The position numbers and the translations under genes are program-made. The notes beneath the pieces are model-generated. The model saw only the letters and a program-made list of their open reading frames with translations, made no database searches and was not told the DNA's origin. From assembly GCA_029259995.1 (NCBI GenBank), contig JAJDEC010000436.1, positions 1 through 21,825 of the forward strand: 21,825 nucleotides of DNA, in the 5' to 3' direction. Source of the stretch: Phycisphaerae bacterium (GTDB lineage Bacteria; Planctomycetota; Phycisphaerae; UBA1845; UTPLA1). Each line of letters opens with the position of its first letter. Position 1 is the stretch's first letter. Positions 6,302 to 14,697 of this stretch are shown here, piece by piece.

Positions 6302-7932
6302 CCGAGCACCTCGATGCCATGCATTGTTTCCGTCGCATACGGCCGATCGTCGAAGAAAATCACGCGCCGCGACGGAAAACGGAAACCGTCATCCTTCTTG
6401 AATTCATCATACTCATATCGCACTTCGCGACCGGTCAATCGATCCTTGAATGCCAGGCGCATGAGCCGGCCGTCGTCATCGTCGAGCCAGAGCGAAATCT
6501 CCGGAAATCCCTCCGGCTCTCCACGAACGACTGCACAGATACGCCCCGATACTTCGTCCGAGGACACGACGCTGAAGGACGCTCGCTGGTCCTCCGACGG
6601 ATTCGAGATCAGCATCCATCGAATCGCCTGCTCAATGTCCGCCGGCGTCGCCGTGTCGCTGAGCGTCATCGCATCCGAACGCTTTTCATCAAAGTCCAGC
6701 CGAACAGATTCACGTCCCACGTCTGCGAATTCCCGGATACCCGCAAATCGAATTCGCTTCGCGCTGCTCAGAAGCGCCTGCCCGCCGGAGAATTCGCAAT
6801 GGCGTCGAATGAGCCGCTCCACGGCCTGCACGTTCGACTTCTTCGTCACGGGATGCGGCGCAAACGGGTTGTCGCCCCCCATTCCCTGCGTATTCGGAAG
6901 CGGCATGTCTTCGAGACGAAACGACAACTCAAAATCCTCTTCTCCGCGCTTCACTTTCACGACAACGGGCCACTTTTCCGGAAAGACGCCAAGGTACGAT
7001 CCGAATTGATTTGCGGAGATCATGGCGCGACCGGCGAATTGCTCGATGCGATCACTGAGACGTAGGCCCGCTAGATAAGCGGGCGAATCGTCAAGGATCT
7101 GATCGACGATGATGCCGCCGTCACGATCGCGAACCGTGAACCCGGCCGACGCGTGCTTCATCGTGACGCCCGCACGCCATGCGGGAATGAATCGCTTGAT
7201 CTGGTTGATGCTGATCGCATAACCGACACCGATGTTCACACGGCCGCGCTCTTCGAGCGAAATGCGACCGTTGATTCCGATGATGCGTCCGCTCAGGTCA
7301 AACAGGGGCCCGCCCGAATTTCCCGGATTGATCGACGTGTCAACCTGAATGCAATCCGTATAGCGCAGCGCCCGGCCGCCCTCGCCGGCGCCGGCCTGGT
7401 ATCGATGCAGCCCCGAGATGATTCCGAATGTGACTGTCGGTATGTAATCTTCGGCAAGCAGGAACGGATTCCCCATCGCCAGGGCGAAGTCGCCGACGCG
7501 CAGCGCGTCCGAATCGCCCAGTGGCGCGAATTTCTGATCGGCTCGATCCGTCAGTCGAAACATCGCGACATCGCCCGTCGGATCGATTCCAAGAACGTCG
7601 AATTCATAAAGCTTGCCGTCATCGAACCCCGCTTCGCCGACGCGATCCTTCAGCATGCCCGCAATCACATGGAAGTTCGTCAGTCCGTAGCCTTCGGCAT
7701 CGATGACAACGCCCGAGCCGCCGCCGGCCCGGCTGCCCTTGTCGAACATGCACGCCGTCGCCGGTCTGCATTCGCCGATCAATCGAACCCGCGCATGTTC
7801 GTACGCGCGAACTCGAGCAAGATCACGCGCCAGTTCCGCTTCATCGGCGAACAGCGTCGCGGCCGACGCCACGATAAGTGCCGCGGCGATCCAGACGGGC
7901 TGAACACGACCGCCATGTCTCATCGGATGCAT
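6298..7932 (-). CDS. Active HtrA/Deg-type serine protease with PDZ domain and extra C-terminal domain
   Basis: The product is 544 aa from the chosen start. After a signal peptide (cleavage near residue 29), the trypsin-like domain shows a complete triad: His88 in GLTNFHVI, Asp121 in GDVAMFRL and Ser206 in NPGNSGGPL. A PDZ domain occupies about 255-340 (DDSPAYLAGLRLSDRI). After a linker, residues about 366-544 form an extra domain that starts RRHCEFSGGQALLSSAKRIR and ends EYDEFKKDDGFRFPSRRVIF. That pattern recalls LolA-like outer-membrane lipoprotein-sorting folds; this is my inference. The frame is open back to 8022, but that would overlap the upstream gene by 91 nt and add a charged leader before the signal peptide. 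The ATG at 7932 forms a TGATG junction instead. It is a periplasmic quality-control protease and heads the triple-HtrA module. Confidence 0.93.
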   Translation of the reverse strand: MHPMRHGGRVQPVWIAAALIVASAATLFADEAELARDLARVRAYEHARVRLIGECRPATACMFDKGSRAGGGSGVVIDAEGYGLTNFHVIAGMLKDRVGEAGFDDGKLYEFDVLGIDPTGDVAMFRLTDRADQKFAPLGDSDALRVGDFALAMGNPFLLAEDYIPTVTFGIISGLHRYQAGAGEGGRALRYTDCIQVDTSINPGNSGGPLFDLSGRIIGINGRISLEERGRVNIGVGYAISINQIKRFIPAWRAGVTMKHASAGFTVRDRDGGIIVDQILDDSPAYLAGLRLSDRIEQFAGRAMISANQFGSYLGVFPEKWPVVVKVKRGEEDFELSFRLEDMPLPNTQGMGGDNPFAPHPVTKKSNVQAVERLIRRHCEFSGGQALLSSAKRIRFAGIREFADVGRESVRLDFDEKRSDAMTLSDTATPADIEQAIRWMLISNPSEDQRASFSVVSSDEVSGRICAVVRGEPEGFPEISLWLDDDDGRLMRLAFKDRLTGREVRYEYDEFKKDDGFRFPSRRVIFFDDRPYATETMHGIEVLG

Positions 7933-9164
7933 CACGATGGATCGCGATCCTTTCGCCGGACTAGAAACGCGTTCACCCAGTTTCCATGGTCCGACAGGCC
8001 GAGACCATCGGCGCGATCGCATTCGAGGACGAGGTGCTTCGAGCCGCTGAGGTCCACTTTGATCGATTTCGCGGCCTGGCCGCCCCGCATCACGTCCGTC
8101 GAGAAAAGCGTCTTGCCGTCCGCAACCACGCGGAAAACCGCGCTGCCTCGCAGGCCGACAGACGCATCAATTCCCACATCGCCGACAAAGCTCGCGAATT
8201 CCCCGTCCAACGCGAATTCGAGCCGGGAATTGGCATGAACACCCCAACCGTCGTCATAAGATCGACTGCCGATTCGCAGACGCTGACCGATGACGCTTTG
8301 ATTTCTTCTCGCTGGCCATTCGCCACCGACAATTGTGGAATTCGTCTCGCGAGCGGGCGTCAGATCGCTCAGGCGCACGACGCGGCCGCTCGAAAAGTCG
8401 AGACCGCGAATCAACGACCAGGGAATCGACATCCGCCCGATCGGACCCGCATCAAACAGAATCGCGCGATCATCCCCTTCGATGATCCGACCGAAGAGTT
8501 CGTTGGACGCCCCGAAGGAGACGGATACGTCACCACGTTCGCCGCGTGCCGATGCGGACCCCAACACCACTCCGAACGCGCTCGAATATCGTCCCGTACG
8601 CGACTTCTTGCCGAAACGAAACGTCCAACCATCCGAGGAAAGCGATTCAAGAGCGCCGGGAACGACAGAGGGCCTCCCGTCTCGATCGATCAAGAGAACA
8701 TCGCGCCCCGGTTTGCGATCACGGCGGCGCTTTTCAAACTCGGCGACCATCGTCGGGTCGTCCAACGGACCAAATCGAATGGCGGCAATGGCTGTCATTG
8801 GGATGGCAATCGATTTGTTCAGGCCGACTGCCAGACGCAGCGATCCCGTCGGCGCATCGGCAGCGATTTCTCCGTTCAATAATCCGCCTTCGACGGGATA
8901 GCACGTCAATTGTGCCGGAAGCGTCTTGCCGGCGTCGGATGCATCGAAGTCGCGCGGCGAAATTCGAAGCACGTCCTCCATCGGAATGGACCGCACTTCG
9001 CCATCGATGAGCACACCCACAGAATCGGGAGTAATCTGCACGAGCGTTGCCTGCACTTTGTCTTCGTCTAGCGTGCGCAGTAATACGCGCAGCCCACGAT
9101 CCGCGGAACCATCGGAAGGTGCGACGGCGAATAGAGACGCAAGAATGGAAGCAATGATCATCAT
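7932..9164 (-). CDS. Exported protein with three SIP-motif repeats and C-terminal NPCBM domain
   Basis: This 410-aa product has a short signal peptide (about residues 1-15). The C-terminus (about 263-402) matches the NPCBM/NEW2 carbohydrate-binding module: LSDLTP, then GWGVHANS (306-313) and DHGNWVNAFLV (392-402). The N-terminal two-thirds contain three related beta-rich segments that end in similar phrases: SIPMEDVLRIS (59-69), AIPMTAIAAIRF (120-131) and SIPWSLIRGLDF (246-257). This suggests a threefold repeat. NPCBM domains bind sugars such as galactose or glycan chains in other proteins, so the product may bind cell-wall or surface glycans. Its start overlaps the TPR gene stop by 4 nt (ATGA) and its stop overlaps the protease start (TGATG), so it is probably made with the protease. 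No catalytic domain is seen. Confidence 0.85.
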   Translation of the reverse strand: MMIIASILASLFAVAPSDGSADRGLRVLLRTLDEDKVQATLVQITPDSVGVLIDGEVRSIPMEDVLRISPRDFDASDAGKTLPAQLTCYPVEGGLLNGEIAADAPTGSLRLAVGLNKSIAIPMTAIAAIRFGPLDDPTMVAEFEKRRRDRKPGRDVLLIDRDGRPSVVPGALESLSSDGWTFRFGKKSRTGRYSSAFGVVLGSASARGERGDVSVSFGASNELFGRIIEGDDRAILFDAGPIGRMSIPWSLIRGLDFSSGRVVRLSDLTPARETNSTIVGGEWPARRNQSVIGQRLRIGSRSYDDGWGVHANSRLEFALDGEFASFVGDVGIDASVGLRGSAVFRVVADGKTLFSTDVMRGGQAAKSIKVDLSGSKHLVLECDRADGLGLSDHGNWVNAFLVRRKDRDPS

Positions 9165-10273
9165 TCCGTCGGTGCATCCTTTGCCAGTTGCTTGTAGTAC
9201 TGCTCGAGAAGTTCACGATACTGACTGGGGAACTGCTTCTGAAGCGTTTGCAGGAGTTCCTCTCGATCGCGCGGCGGCATCTTGCCCCACATTTCGCCCG
9301 GACGTGCCCGCGAGCGCCGCAATTCGCCGGTATCGCCCTGACCTTGTGGTTTCGTCGATCGTTGTGCCCCGCCGCCCGGGTTATTGGATCCGCCGGAATC
9401 CCCGCCGCCCCCGCTGCCGCCGCCACCTTCTCCGCCGCCCTGGCCCTGGTTCTCCTGATCTTCCGCCTCTTGGATGAGGGCGTCCAGCAGGGAGACAGCT
9501 TCCTGCTGGCGCTCGATCAAGTCGTCATCGATCCGGGCGTTCGAGATCTTGCGCCGCGCGTAATGCATGATGTCTCGAACGTCGCCGATTCGACCGGGTG
9601 CGCGACGATCCAATTCCGTCAGGATCTGTCGGGCGCCGACGATCAATCGCTCAGGCGCCGTTGGATGATTTTTCAGGAAGTCCTCAAACGTCGCATATGC
9701 CTGTCGATACTCCAGATTGTGCACCTGACAATACCCGAGCATGAATCGAAAGTGATCCGAAGAAGTGGAGTAGTCTTCGATCGGATGATGATCCGCCCGA
9801 ACACGATCAAGCATTTGCAGACAACGATCGACCTGATCCAGCTCGATCATCGACGTCGCCGCGAAACCCGCCGCCGTGACTGACAGATAGGGATCCTCGG
9901 AAAGAGACAGGGACTCAAACAGGTTTGCGGCGTCTTCGATCTTCTCATCGTCGATGAGATCGAGCGCATTGGCAAAATCGGGAGACAACACGGAGTACGC
10001 AAGCGTCAGAAAACTGCCGAGATCCTCTGATTCCAACGTGCTTCGCTGCGCGACGACGAATTCCCGAGATGCGGCGCCGTAGCCGGATGCGTTCTGCATC
10101 TGATCGAGAAACTTCGAAACAACCTGATCGGCGGGAACGGGCGGCGGCGCGGGTTCGCCCGGGGCGCGCTTTGGTTTCTGCGTCCAGTCGTACCCCGGCA
10201 GCGTGTCGGGCATCTTCTCGGGCGGCAACGCAAATACCGACGCTGCCATCATTAGCACCAATAACTGACTCAT
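9161..10273 (-). CDS. Exported TPR-like protein with glycine-rich linker
   Basis: The product has 370 aa, with a short hydrophobic leader (residues 1-15) and a proline-rich stretch (33-47). Residues about 85-205 are helical with TPR-like spacing (for example RFMLGYCQVHNLEYRQAYAT). Residues 275-303 are almost all Gly, Ser, Asp and Asn, forming a flexible linker. The end (about 326-365) holds a distinct MPPRDREELLQTL...YRELLEQYYKQLA motif that I associate with planctomycete MoxR-cluster proteins; no search was run. TPR proteins such as BatB/C/E are usual partners of BatA-like VWA proteins, which fits the position. It lies 18 nt after the coiled-coil gene and overlaps the NPCBM gene by 4 nt. It probably acts as a periplasmic scaffold. 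The exact role is unknown. Confidence 0.8.
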   Translation of the reverse strand: MSQLLVLMMAASVFALPPEKMPDTLPGYDWTQKPKRAPGEPAPPPVPADQVVSKFLDQMQNASGYGAASREFVVAQRSTLESEDLGSFLTLAYSVLSPDFANALDLIDDEKIEDAANLFESLSLSEDPYLSVTAAGFAATSMIELDQVDRCLQMLDRVRADHHPIEDYSTSSDHFRFMLGYCQVHNLEYRQAYATFEDFLKNHPTAPERLIVGARQILTELDRRAPGRIGDVRDIMHYARRKISNARIDDDLIERQQEAVSLLDALIQEAEDQENQGQGGGEGGGGSGGGGDSGGSNNPGGGAQRSTKPQGQGDTGELRRSRARPGEMWGKMPPRDREELLQTLQKQFPSQYRELLEQYYKQLAKDAPTE

Positions 10274-10291
10274 CGGCCGTCCCCGCTGGCG

Positions 10292-12433
10292 TCACTGCGC
10301 CTTGTTGAGCGACTCATGCATCGACTTCGCCATCTCAGCGACTTTGCTTTGTTTGATCGCGAGCCGCCCGATAGACGTCTTGATGGCGGCGTCTCTCTCG
10401 GGAAACGCGCCCAGTTCCGAATACATCGATTCCGTCTTCTTGTTGATCCGCAACTGACACGCCCGAAGCAACTTGAGCTCAGCGGATCCCGGCAGGAGCG
10501 GTGGACTTCCGCTGCCGCCGCCGCCACCGCCGCCTTGCTCCAGTTCTTCCTGCTGTTTTTTGATCGCGTCGATCATGTCGCGAAGAACGGATTCAAGCGA
10601 TTCCTGGAGCATCTGTACTTCACGATCCGCCTTCGCAGCGCCGAGTTGATCGGCCACCTCCTGGGCATCGTCGCGAACTTCTTCGAGCAAGGGCGGCAGT
10701 ACAACAGTCGATCCCTCCTCTGTCAGCAGGAACATTGCTTCGTCCGCTTCGTCTCCGACCCAGCGCTGTTTCTCCGAGAGCTCGGCCAATTCCAACTGGT
10801 CGGATCGCTTCCATTTGTCGACGCCAAGTTCAATCAGGCGATTCGTGGCCTTGTTGACTTCGAGTTGCCGACTGAGCATTGCTCGAAATCGGGATTCCAG
10901 CGCCGCCAGCAACTGCTCCTGTTGTTCGCGACGGAGTTGATCGAGCCGCTCATCCAGATCTTCCTTCGCCTGTTCGAGCTTCTCGATCGCTTGCTGCTGT
11001 TGCTCGACGGCCTCCATTGGCAGGTTATCGTCGAGCTTCTTGGCGGCGTCCTGTTGATGCGGGATCGCCTCCTCCAGTGGTCGCTGCCCCGGCGACGCCG
11101 GCGGCGTCTGCTGTGAGCCGCTCTGAGAATCCTGATTCGATCCGCCGCCTGGATCCTGATTGCTGTCGCCGCCCTTTTCTCCGCCTTCGCTGTCTGACGA
11201 TTTCTTTCCGCTGTCCTGATCGCCGGCATCTTTTTCTTTTTCTCGCATATCATCGAGAAGATCCGACGCATCCTCAGCGAGCTTCCGCTGTTCGTCCGCC
11301 GCTTCCTCGAGTTTCAGGCGACGGCGCATTTGTTCGGCTTCGCTTTGCAGCTTCTCTATTGCCTGTTGCAACTCGTCTGCCGCATTGGCCTGTTCGCCTT
11401 CCGCGTTGGCGTCCTCTGCCGAGCGCAACGCCTGCTCGGCCCGCTGCATCGAATCGGCGGCCCGATCGAGATGTTCTTTCGCATCCTCCGCCTTGCGCGA
11501 CGCGTCCTGCGGCGTCGATTCAGATTCACCCTTGCCTGTGGACGGATTGCCGGCCTCGCCGCCGCCGGATTCATCCGCCGTTTCCCCGTTCTCTGACGGA
11601 GGCGCATTCGGATCGGTCGGCCCGTCGGCAGGAGATTCACCTGACTCCGACTTGTCCGCCGCATCCGCCTCGCCCAGAACGCGCAGGGTTTCAGCGAGTT
11701 CTGCAACCTCTCGCGCCAGCGCTTCCGTCTCTCCGCGCACTTCGGCCTGCGCATCAGCCGGACGCGCGGCATTGTCACCGCCGCTCCCCGATTCGGCGTT
11801 CAGGCCCTGTTGTCGATTGAGCAGCTCGCGCGCGGATTCCGCCGCATTCTCCAGCGCCTCAGCAACGCGCTTTTGCATATCAACGCGTTCCGCCTTTGAC
11901 TTGGCGGCCTTCTGTTTACTCAACAGGACATCGAGTTCCTGTCGGATCTCCTCGAGTCGCTTGAGTTCCTCGCGTTGTTTTTCCAGATCGTTCGTCTCCT
12001 CCATGAGGAGCTTCAGAATCGCCTGCATCTGGTCTTCAACTGTCACTTGCGCGTCGTTCGCATCCGCGAACTGCTGCTCGCGCAGTAGTCGTACGACGTC
12101 CCCGATATTCTGTTTGAGGCCGTCTTTACGAATTGCCGACAGACCTTCCACGAGTCGCTGAGCCTTCTCGGGATCTGTCTGCTTCAGGGCCTGGGCGAGC
12201 TGAAACATACGATCTTCGAGTCGCTTGATGCGATCGCCAATGACCGATTGTCGATCCGCGAGTACGTCGCTCGCTGAAGGCTCGGTTGCCTGGGCGTTCG
12301 CCGGAGCGGATTCATCGCCGGATGACTGCGCGACGGCGCTCGGCGCGCCAACAAAACGGAGGCACACGAGCAACGCGATCCATCGCAGGAATGGCCGACC
12401 CAATGAGCTTCGATTTTCTTGAATTCGCATCAT
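10292..12433 (-). CDS. Large exported coiled-coil protein with acidic low-complexity linkers
   Basis: This 713-aa product has a signal peptide (core about 15-30, probable cleavage after AVA at 35). Long charged helices at about 60-255, 315-400 and 455-635 are rich in Glu, Gln, Lys and Leu in heptad spacing, indicating coiled coils. They are separated by two disordered linkers rich in Ser, Gly, Asp, Glu, Asn and Pro (about 260-312 and 402-452) and by a run of seven Gly (634-640). The end carries LLPGSAELKLLRACQLRINK (646-665), which I recognise as a recurring motif of this protein type in planctomycete MoxR clusters. I chose the ATG at 12433 because GGAG lies 8 nt before it. A GTG at 12451 would overlap the upstream stop by 4 nt but has no such site. 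It may be an elongated periplasmic scaffold; no enzyme signature is present. Confidence 0.8.
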   Translation of the reverse strand: MMRIQENRSSLGRPFLRWIALLVCLRFVGAPSAVAQSSGDESAPANAQATEPSASDVLADRQSVIGDRIKRLEDRMFQLAQALKQTDPEKAQRLVEGLSAIRKDGLKQNIGDVVRLLREQQFADANDAQVTVEDQMQAILKLLMEETNDLEKQREELKRLEEIRQELDVLLSKQKAAKSKAERVDMQKRVAEALENAAESARELLNRQQGLNAESGSGGDNAARPADAQAEVRGETEALAREVAELAETLRVLGEADAADKSESGESPADGPTDPNAPPSENGETADESGGGEAGNPSTGKGESESTPQDASRKAEDAKEHLDRAADSMQRAEQALRSAEDANAEGEQANAADELQQAIEKLQSEAEQMRRRLKLEEAADEQRKLAEDASDLLDDMREKEKDAGDQDSGKKSSDSEGGEKGGDSNQDPGGGSNQDSQSGSQQTPPASPGQRPLEEAIPHQQDAAKKLDDNLPMEAVEQQQQAIEKLEQAKEDLDERLDQLRREQQEQLLAALESRFRAMLSRQLEVNKATNRLIELGVDKWKRSDQLELAELSEKQRWVGDEADEAMFLLTEEGSTVVLPPLLEEVRDDAQEVADQLGAAKADREVQMLQESLESVLRDMIDAIKKQQEELEQGGGGGGGSGSPPLLPGSAELKLLRACQLRINKKTESMYSELGAFPERDAAIKTSIGRLAIKQSKVAEMAKSMHESLNKAQ

Positions 12434-12447
12434 GAGGCTGACTCCGA

Positions 12448-14697
12448 TCACGGCTTGGCCCGCTCGCGATCGCTGGTCTCAAACATCTTTTCGATCTCCC
12501 GTTCAAGCTCCGCGCGCGTGTCTTCACTGACGTCCTTCTGTAATCGCAGAACGTCGCGCAACAGCCCCACTGCCTCATTGTATCCTTCCCATTTGATCAT
12601 TTCGGCCAGAATGGCGTACATTCCCCGCACGATCTCGCGCTGCCGCGACTCAATCTCCCCGGAAAGCGTCGGATCGAGATCTTCCCGGAAGCGCTCCAAC
12701 AATTCCGCCGTCAGGGGAATGTCCTCCGCCATTAACAATCGCATCGGACTAATGACGCCCTGCCCAAGTCGCTTACGAACCGTCGATGTGGCCAGATCGT
12801 TGGTCTTCAACTCGCCAAAAATCAACTCGAATTGTCGCAAGACGGTTCGAACGCGTCCCGCGACCTGGCGTTGCGTTCTTGCCTCCTGGGCGATGCGGGC
12901 CTGGCGCGTCGTCGTCGCGAGCGCACTGTCGTCCATGTCCGCAATGTCGAGCACGCGGCGATTGAGTTGCTCCTGCGTCTTGATGATCTGCTCGAACTCG
13001 CGCCGCCATTCATGTTCACGGCGGCCCAGCTCCGCAAGGAGCTCTTCCGGCGTGACGACGCGCAGCGTGTATGCGATCGACTCCCCGACGTTGGCGGGCG
13101 GCATCGATTCTGAACGACTGCCCTCCACGGCGCCCGCGTCCGAGGATTGCGGCGCATGCGCGGGTTGATAATCGGTTCCGCGGATCTTCAGCATCAGTCG
13201 ATCGCCGGGTTTGAGCGTCAAGGGAAGCAAGGGCCAGACGAATTCCGAATCAAATCGAAGCTGGCCGCTCGTCAAATCGGGCATCGGCGCCAATGTCGGC
13301 TTCATATCGCCCGCATCGTCGGAGTCTCCGGGCCGATCCGCCTGATGCACGAGCACGACATCGCGAAGTCCCAGATTATCTTCGCAGTGAACCACGAGAT
13401 TCAACGATGCGTTGGGCACGACGAGTTCGCCCGTGTCAGGAATCGTCAACCGCGCCTTCGGCGGCGGATCCTTGATCAGATTCAATGAGTACGTCACGGG
13501 GCGCGTGTCCTCAAGACCGCTTGCGTCCCGCACATCAAAGTAAAAGGTCCCTCGACGACTCGGTTCGAATTCCGAAACGACGGAAGTTCCCTCGTCGATC
13601 CGCGCGGCTGCCGCATTCGCGTTATCCGCACGATGCTTCAACGATGCTTCGACAATTGCATGGTTGAACCTGGCCGCAATTCGCACGTGCGAGCCCGGTA
13701 TGAGATCCGCGGACACTTGCCCCTGCGGAAGTACGTACGAATCCTGGCCCGCGTATGTTGGCGGACGAATCTCGATTTTTGCCTGCTTGACAAACGGCCG
13801 AGGCACGGCTTCGACGTCGTACCATCGCGTGTATTCGTCTACCCCGAACTTCCCGATGCGGAACCGAACGCGCATCGAACCCGCCAACGGACCAATGTCG
13901 ACCACGAATTGATCGCGACCGCGTCGATCCATGGGACGTGTCAGTCCGTCGCCGGTCGCGTAGTCAATCTCTGCCTGTAATGTCTGCGGAACCCGATCGA
14001 TCGCCCTCGCGACAAGCGTCAGATGATCGCCCACGGGCCAACGCATTCGGCCGTCCTCAAAGCCCTCCGGTACGATCGTCGCGGACGACGGCCAGGCGGC
14101 TTCCGCCAGGAGCCAGTTGCGACTCACGAATGCGCGCATCGTGTCGGGTGCAATTCCCCACGCGGCGACGACGACTGCGAGAGACACGCCGGCAATCCCG
14201 AGAAACAGTCGATATCGATCTCCTCGCAAGACGCCTTGCGTCGATGAGGCGTATTCGCTCTCGACGGCACGATCAATGACGGCCTTGACCATCGCCGGCG
14301 AATTCCGCAGCGGATTGATATTCGCTTCCGACGCAAACGCGACGGCACTCAACAATCCATCTCGGCTGTCCGGTTGCTTTCGCTCGATCAACTGGGCGAT
14401 GCCGACGGCGTCTATGTGCGATGCAACGGGCCGAATGATTCTCAGCCAGACCTCTCTCGCCACGGCCACGAGAATGACTGCGGACAATACGAATCGCGGC
14501 CCAACACCGAGAACGAGAAGTCGATCGAGCCCGAGTTGCATTGCGGCCGCCGCGACGCAAAGGGCCAGACACCAGCCGATGCCCTCGGCGACGGCGTACC
14601 ATCGCAGCTGCCGACCGAGCTTCAGGAGCGGCGCAAAGAGCTGGTTCGTGTTGTTATCTGCCGTGTGTTTCATCGTCACAATGCACGCGATACTCAC
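12448..14697 (-). CDS. DUF4175-like membrane protein with large periplasmic region
   Basis: The product is up to 749 aa. Two predicted membrane helices at about 36-55 and 66-84 and a third at about 163-183 anchor it. A long extracytoplasmic part follows, with beta-sandwich-like segments (for example VKQAKIEIRPPTYAG, FYFDVRDASGLEDTRPVTY, CEDNLGLRDV), and a charged helical C-terminus (about 555-749). This layout matches the DUF4175-type proteins that follow BatA/VWA genes in planctomycetes and alphaproteobacteria; the function of that family is not known. The frame starts with GTG at 14697, directly after the TAA of the preceding gene. An ATG at 14673 (MKHTADNN) is an equally good start, and neither has a Shine-Dalgarno sequence. 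The downstream coiled-coil gene follows closely. Confidence 0.82.
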   Translation of the reverse strand: MSIACIVTMKHTADNNTNQLFAPLLKLGRQLRWYAVAEGIGWCLALCVAAAAMQLGLDRLLVLGVGPRFVLSAVILVAVAREVWLRIIRPVASHIDAVGIAQLIERKQPDSRDGLLSAVAFASEANINPLRNSPAMVKAVIDRAVESEYASSTQGVLRGDRYRLFLGIAGVSLAVVVAAWGIAPDTMRAFVSRNWLLAEAAWPSSATIVPEGFEDGRMRWPVGDHLTLVARAIDRVPQTLQAEIDYATGDGLTRPMDRRGRDQFVVDIGPLAGSMRVRFRIGKFGVDEYTRWYDVEAVPRPFVKQAKIEIRPPTYAGQDSYVLPQGQVSADLIPGSHVRIAARFNHAIVEASLKHRADNANAAAARIDEGTSVVSEFEPSRRGTFYFDVRDASGLEDTRPVTYSLNLIKDPPPKARLTIPDTGELVVPNASLNLVVHCEDNLGLRDVVLVHQADRPGDSDDAGDMKPTLAPMPDLTSGQLRFDSEFVWPLLPLTLKPGDRLMLKIRGTDYQPAHAPQSSDAGAVEGSRSESMPPANVGESIAYTLRVVTPEELLAELGRREHEWRREFEQIIKTQEQLNRRVLDIADMDDSALATTTRQARIAQEARTQRQVAGRVRTVLRQFELIFGELKTNDLATSTVRKRLGQGVISPMRLLMAEDIPLTAELLERFREDLDPTLSGEIESRQREIVRGMYAILAEMIKWEGYNEAVGLLRDVLRLQKDVSEDTRAELEREIEKMFETSDRERAKP

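Noticed and set aside
5027..7009. Long plus-strand open frame of 660 codons opposite the two pseudoprotease genes
   Set aside because: It is antisense to genes with clear signal peptides, PDZ domains and coupled starts. Its translation is Arg/Ser/Pro-rich without domains, as expected from a GC-biased shadow frame.
7933..8022. Longer start for the active protease gene at 8022
   Set aside because: It would overlap the NPCBM gene by 91 nt and put 30 charged residues before the signal peptide. The TGATG junction at 7932 is the better start.
7153..8238. Plus-strand open frame of 361 codons opposite the active protease gene
   Set aside because: It is antisense to the conserved HtrA catalytic domain and has no recognisable domain.
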